Shown: one piece after another, positions 60,618-64,000 of the stretch
How the letters are laid out: each line of letters opens with the position of its first letter
Position numbering within the stretch: the stretch's first letter is position 1
Source: Tropicimonas sediminicola
Lineage (GTDB): Bacteria > Pseudomonadota > Alphaproteobacteria > Rhodobacterales > Rhodobacteraceae
Length of the DNA stretch: 64,000 nucleotides
Direction: 5' to 3'
Assembly (NCBI RefSeq): GCF_900188335.1
Contig: NZ_FZOY01000002.1
Location: 744,001 to 808,000 of the forward strand
Position numbers and translations under genes: made by a program
The notes under the pieces: generated by a model
The model's input: the letters and a program-made list of their open reading frames with translations, nothing else
Database searches by the model: none
What the model was told of the DNA's origin: nothing

Positions 60618-61084
60618 GGGTCTCCCTCCCTGTAGCTGTCTAGCTGTACTGCGCAACGCTAGGAGAAAGGCGGCCTCTGGTCAGCAAAACTGTTCGCCCC
60701 GCCTCCTCCCGAGAAGCGAATTGCCCGCACCATAACCCATCCGTCAAAAAACACGTAACCCTTTTTTTAATAAGGTTTTTTCTGTAAATATTTTGACGGC
60801 AGATCCGATTCTGTTGTAAATTATTTATCTGTAGGCGAAAAAAAATCACGCTTTGACAAGCGGTTGCGCAATGTCTTGCGGGCGAAAATTTCGGTCCGGA
60901 CGGCCGCAGACGGACGCAGCAATCCTGCGCCATTCGCCCCAGCTTACGCTGCGACAAATACGCCTGCCCCGCCCTCAAGTGGAAGATTGTTGCGCCAGGC
61001 CGACTCGCCTCGGGGAATCGGATCACCCGATTCTCTCGCGCGCGTCCCCCTGGGGCCGCGCTGCGAGGTTGCCCGGCGCGCGTG
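60618..61084. other. Intergenic region upstream of acs (467 bp)
   Basis: No gene is supported here. The acs-proximal part has a strongly AT-rich tract (about 60730-60860) with A and T runs against a GC-rich background, as expected for a promoter and regulator site of acs. No -35/-10 pair with good spacing stood out. Near the far end a perfect 7-bp hairpin (61015-61021 and 61027-61033, 5-nt loop ATCAC) lies about 50 bp after the lldD stop and may be its terminator. Confidence 0.6.
61015..61033 (-). terminator. Hairpin downstream of lldD
   Basis: GAATCGG (61015-61021) and CCGATTC (61027-61033) pair perfectly with a 5-nt loop. No T-tract follows on the minus strand, so it is a weak candidate. 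It could instead be an operator for acs. Confidence 0.3.
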
Positions 61085-62254
61085 TCAGACTGCCTGCCAG
61101 CGGCCCTCGAAGCCCTCGGGGATCAGCAGCACGCTGCGGTCCAGATCCTCGATCCGCTTGCGCCCGCACAGCGCCATGTTGGTGTCCAGCTCCTTGCGGA
61201 TCACCTCCAGGGCGTCCATCACGCCCTGCTCGCCATTGGCGCCGAGGCCATAGACGAAGGCCCGTCCGATGTAGGTGCCCTGCGCCCCCATCGCCATCGC
61301 CTTCAGCACGTCCTGGCCGGAGCGGATGCCGCTGTCCAGGTGGACTTCGATCTCGCCGCCGACCTCGTCGAGGATCGGCCGCAGCATGCGGATCGAAGAC
61401 AGAGCGCCGTCGATCTGCCGTCCGCCGTGGTTGGACACGACGATTGCATCGGCACCGACCTTCACCGCCATCCGGGCGTCCTCGGGATCGAGGATACCCT
61501 TGAGGATGGTCTTGCCGCCCCACATCTGGATCAGCTTTTCCACCTTCGCCCAGTCGAGCGCGTGGTCGAACTGCTTGGCGGTCCATTCATAGAGTCGCGA
61601 GGGATCGTCGAGCCCCTTCACATGGCCGATGATATTGCCAAAGGACCGCCGCTCGGTGCCCAGCATCCCCAGCCCCCAGGACCATTTGGTGGACAGGTCC
61701 ATCCAGTTCTTCAGAGTCGGCTTGGGCGGAGCGGACAGCCCGTTCTTCAGGTCCTTGTGACGCTGGCCGATCATCTGCAGGTCGAGCGTGATGACCAGCG
61801 CGGAACAGCCGGCATCCTTGGCGCGCTGAATCAGCCGGCGGACGAAATCCTCGTCGGTCATGGTGTAGAGCTGGAACCAGAACGGCTTGCGCGTCTTCTC
61901 CGCCACGTCCTCGATGGAGCAGATCGACATGGTCGAGAGCGTGAACGGCACGCCGAAACGCTCGGCCGCGCGGGCGGCGTGGATCTCGCCATCGGCGTGC
62001 TGCATGCCCAGCAGGCCCACAGGGGCCAGCGCGACGGGCATCTCAACCTTCTGGCCGGCCATCTCGGTCGCCGTGGATCGGCCGGTCATGTCGACGGCCA
62101 CGCGCTGACGCAGGCGGATCTGCTCGAAATCCGAGCTGTTCTCCCGGAAGGTCTGCTCTGTCCAGCTGCCGGATTCGGCGTAGTCGTAGAACATCTTCGG
62201 CACGCGGCGGCGATAGATGCGCTTGAGATCTCCGATATTGGTGATGACGGTCAT
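61085..62254 (-). CDS. lldD: FMN-dependent L-lactate dehydrogenase family enzyme
   Basis: A 389-aa alpha-hydroxyacid oxidase/dehydrogenase. It opens MTVITNIGDLKRIYRRRVPKMFYDYAESG as in LldD. FMN-binding segments PVALAPVGLLGM, GKTILKGILDPEDA and the active-site SNHGGRQIDG (His base) are present, with LDSGIRSGQDVLKA near the end. It probably oxidises L-lactate to pyruvate and passes electrons to quinone. Starting at 62254, it lies directly upstream of acs on the same strand, so lactate and acetate use may be coordinated. Specificity within the family is not certain. Confidence 0.9.
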   Translation of the reverse strand: MTVITNIGDLKRIYRRRVPKMFYDYAESGSWTEQTFRENSSDFEQIRLRQRVAVDMTGRSTATEMAGQKVEMPVALAPVGLLGMQHADGEIHAARAAERFGVPFTLSTMSICSIEDVAEKTRKPFWFQLYTMTDEDFVRRLIQRAKDAGCSALVITLDLQMIGQRHKDLKNGLSAPPKPTLKNWMDLSTKWSWGLGMLGTERRSFGNIIGHVKGLDDPSRLYEWTAKQFDHALDWAKVEKLIQMWGGKTILKGILDPEDARMAVKVGADAIVVSNHGGRQIDGALSSIRMLRPILDEVGGEIEVHLDSGIRSGQDVLKAMAMGAQGTYIGRAFVYGLGANGEQGVMDALEVIRKELDTNMALCGRKRIEDLDRSVLLIPEGFEGRWQAV

Positions 62255-62373
62255 AAGCGGCACCCTCCCCGCGCGATATTGGTTAGGTTCGCTTACCAAT
62301 TCAGCGCGGATCGCACAACTGCGCGATTGCAGGACTCATTGTCCCGGGGGCCCTCAGCCACCGACGGCCCGAG

Positions 62374-62399
62374 CCCCGAGGGTCTCGACGCCCTCGGGG
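62374..62399 (-). terminator. Hairpin downstream of trpA
   Basis: CCCCGAGGG (62374-62382) and CCCTCGGGG (62391-62399) form a perfect 9-bp stem with an 8-nt loop, about 25 bp after the trpA stop on the minus strand. No T-tract follows. Confidence 0.45.
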
Positions 62400-62423
62400 A
62401 TCTCTTTCGGCAAATGAGGACGA

Positions 62424-63215
62424 TCAGGCGCGGTGCGCGCCGTCCGCCAGCCCTTTCACGAAATCGAGGATCTCGGGCACCGGACGCCCCTCCCCGATCA
62501 GCTTGACGATCGCGGAGCCGACCACGGCGCCGTCCGCGACGGAGGCGATGGCCTCGGCCTTCTCCGGCGAGTTGATGCCGAAGCCCACGATCACGGGAAT
62601 GTCGGTCGCCGCCTTGATGCGCGCCACTTCCGGGCCAACGTCGGTCGCCTGGGCCTCGGCGGAACCGGTGATGCCGGTGATCGAGACGTAGTAGAGGAAG
62701 CCGGATGTGTTCTGCAGCACCTTGGGAAGGCGCTTGTCGTCGGTGGTGGGCGTGGCGAGGCGGATGAAGTTGAGCCCGGCCTTCTGGGCCGGAATGCACA
62801 GCTCCTCGTCCTCTTCCGGCGGCAGGTCGACCACGATCAGACCGTCGATCCCGGCGGCCTTCGCATCCTCGAGGAAACGGTCGACCCCACGGTTGTAGAT
62901 CGGGTTGTAATAGCCCATCGCGACGATCGGCGTGGTCTGGTCGGTCTCGCGGAAGGCGGCGGCCATATCGAGCGTCTTCTGCAGGGTCTGGCCGCCGTCA
63001 AGCGCGCGCTGGCCCGCAAGCTGGATCGTCGGGCCGTCGGCCATCGGATCGGTAAAGGGAACACCCAGCTCGATGATGTCGACCCCTGCGCCCGGCAGGC
63101 CCTTCACGATCTCCAGCGAGGTCTCGTAATCCGGATCGCCCGCCATGACGTAGGCGACAAAGGCTTTCTTGCCCTCGGCATTCAGGCGCTGGAAGGTATC
63201 GTCGATCCGGGTCAT
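62424..63215 (-). CDS. trpA: Tryptophan synthase alpha subunit
   Basis: Alpha subunit of tryptophan synthase, 263 aa; cleaves indole-3-glycerol phosphate and feeds indole to TrpB. The catalytic Glu is in [17 protein letters not shown] and the Asp in the same loop; the phosphate site has [10 protein letters not shown] and [12 protein letters not shown]. trpB is not adjacent in the window. The ATG at 63215 follows GAGGATGCC. It is divergent from ychF. Confidence 0.97.
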   Translation of the reverse strand: MTRIDDTFQRLNAEGKKAFVAYVMAGDPDYETSLEIVKGLPGAGVDIIELGVPFTDPMADGPTIQLAGQRALDGGQTLQKTLDMAAAFRETDQTTPIVAMGYYNPIYNRGVDRFLEDAKAAGIDGLIVVDLPPEEDEELCIPAQKAGLNFIRLATPTTDDKRLPKVLQNTSGFLYYVSITGITGSAEAQATDVGPEVARIKAATDIPVIVGFGINSPEKAEAIASVADGAVVGSAIVKLIGEGRPVPEILDFVKGLADGAHRA

Positions 63216-63224
63216 GGCATCCTC

Positions 63225-63247
63225 GCAAGTGGTCCGGCCCCACTTGC
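63225..63247 (-). promoter_or_regulatory. Hairpin abutting the trpA ribosome-binding site
   Basis: GCAAGTGG (63225-63232) and CCACTTGC (63240-63247) form a perfect 8-bp stem with a 7-nt loop. The 3' arm on the minus-strand RNA ends right at GAGG, 10 bp before the trpA ATG. It may affect translation of trpA. Confidence 0.4.
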
Positions 63248-63371
63248 AGAATGCGGAAGGGAAAATCAAGGCGCGAGCGGCGACCGCCCCACGTCGGGTA
63301 TTTGCCAAGTTGGCTTGCGGCACACCGCGCGGGACACTAGAAGGCGGCGAGTTTTTCCGAAGGGGACCGCC

Positions 63372-64000
63372 ATGGGCTTCAAGACCGGTATCGTGGGCCT
63401 GCCGAACGTCGGCAAATCCACCCTGTTCAACGCGCTCACGCGGACGGCGGCCGCCCAGGCGGCGAACTTCCCGTTCTGCACCATCGAGCCGAACGTGGGC
63501 GAGGTTGCCGTGCCCGACCCGCGGCTCGAGAAACTGGCGGCGATCGCCAAGTCCAAGCAGATCATCCCTACCCGCATGACCTTCGTCGATATCGCGGGCC
63601 TGGTGAAAGGCGCCTCCAAGGGCGAGGGCCTCGGCAACCAGTTCCTCGCGAACATCCGCGAATGCGATGCCATCGCCCATGTGCTGCGCTGTTTCGAGGA
63701 CGGCGACGTGACCCACGTCGACGGCCGCGTCGACCCGGTGGCCGACGCCCAGACCATCGAGACCGAGCTGATGCTGGCCGACATGGAAAGCATCGAGAAA
63801 CGCCTGCAGAACCTGGTGCGCAAGGTGAAGGGCGGAGACAAGGACGCGCTGCAGCAGGAACGGCTGCTCAAGGCCGCGCTCGCCGCGCTGGAGGATGGCA
63901 AGCCGGCACGCGCCGTGGAGGTCACCGAGGAGGACGCGAAGGCCTGGAACATGCTGCAGCTCCTGACCACCAAGCCGATTCTCTACGTCTGCAACGTCGC
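63372..64000 (+). CDS. ychF: Redox-regulated ATPase YchF, truncated by the window edge
   Basis: Obg-family P-loop NTPase that prefers ATP and associates with ribosomes. The visible 209 residues start [19 protein letters not shown] (G1 motif), then [19 protein letters not shown] and the G3 segment [21 protein letters not shown], with a coiled-coil insertion following. The 3' end runs off the window. Start at 63372 after AGGGGACC. It is divergent from trpA. Confidence 0.96.
   Translation, partial: MGFKTGIVGLPNVGKSTLFNALTRTAAAQAANFPFCTIEPNVGEVAVPDPRLEKLAAIAKSKQIIPTRMTFVDIAGLVKGASKGEGLGNQFLANIRECDAIAHVLRCFEDGDVTHVDGRVDPVADAQTIETELMLADMESIEKRLQNLVRKVKGGDKDALQQERLLKAALAALEDGKPARAVEVTEEDAKAWNMLQLLTTKPILYVCNV

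Noticed and set aside
60781-60860. Possible promoter pairs in the AT-rich tract upstream of acs, e.g. TTGTCA with TACAGA
   Set aside because: The spacer is about 20 bp and the hexamers are weak; AT-richness alone makes many chance matches, so no specific promoter is claimed.

Overview
The window is a gene-dense, high-GC stretch of a Rhodobacterales (Roseobacter-group) alphaproteobacterial chromosome. The assignment rests on gene content and style rather than a marker gene: an isolated aa3 oxidase subunit I, DUF2244, DUF6446 next to glycyl-tRNA synthetase, DUF4212 with an ActP-like symporter, a SAM-II riboswitch before metZ, a CtrA-type TTAA-N7-TTAAC box, and long open antisense frames typical of GC-rich codon use. 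No rRNA, tRNA, insertion sequence, phage gene or CRISPR array was seen. Both ends cut genes: lipB at the left, ychF at the right.

Layout. 1-2530: lipB end and ctaD with a textbook terminator. 2631-9267: an RND efflux pair on the minus strand, a VOC protein, DUF2244 and a glycosyltransferase. 9298-13857: YqeY, carA, a glycosyltransferase with a fused MshEN domain behind a CtrA-like box, and a GntR regulator. 14004-18231: HAD nucleotidase, small membrane protein, UbiH-type hydroxylase, class V aminotransferase, sulfotransferase. 18294-20417: two overlapping Lrp regulators divergent from ilvC. 20441-23756: folB-folP-glmM. 23903-33063: SleB hydrolase, a PPDK-like protein whose ATP-binding half looks eroded, glyS-gltS-DUF6446, marC and glyQ. 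33284-41119: SPOR/peptidoglycan-binding pseudoprotease, TrkH, FolE2, glutamine amidotransferase, XRE regulator divergent from DUF2061, and metZ under a SAM-II riboswitch. 41386-50415: alpha/beta hydrolase, yciB, EamA transporter, methyltransferase, ftsY, lysoplasmalogenase, xseA and purD. 50423-50694: a nested 272-bp inverted-repeat element.

50705-60617 is the most coherent functional block and the best candidate for an under-described system. On the minus strand it runs acs, adk, DUF4212, ActP-like sodium symporter, a cNMP-binding/CBS/nucleotidyltransferase protein, a small membrane protein, a CheY-like receiver, and a membrane sensor whose histidine-kinase core has lost its His box and is fused to an intact DEDDh exonuclease. 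Acs makes AMP and adk, 4 bp downstream, recycles it; CBS domains often bind AMP. The block therefore looks like acetate uptake and activation tied to a nucleotide-sensing module. lldD (lactate oxidation) lies just upstream of acs on the same strand.

Regulatory DNA seen: three sigma70-like promoters (ctaD, carA, lrp), the CtrA-like box, the SAM-II riboswitch with its own terminator hairpin, a palindromic operator between the XRE gene and DUF2061, and several intrinsic terminators.
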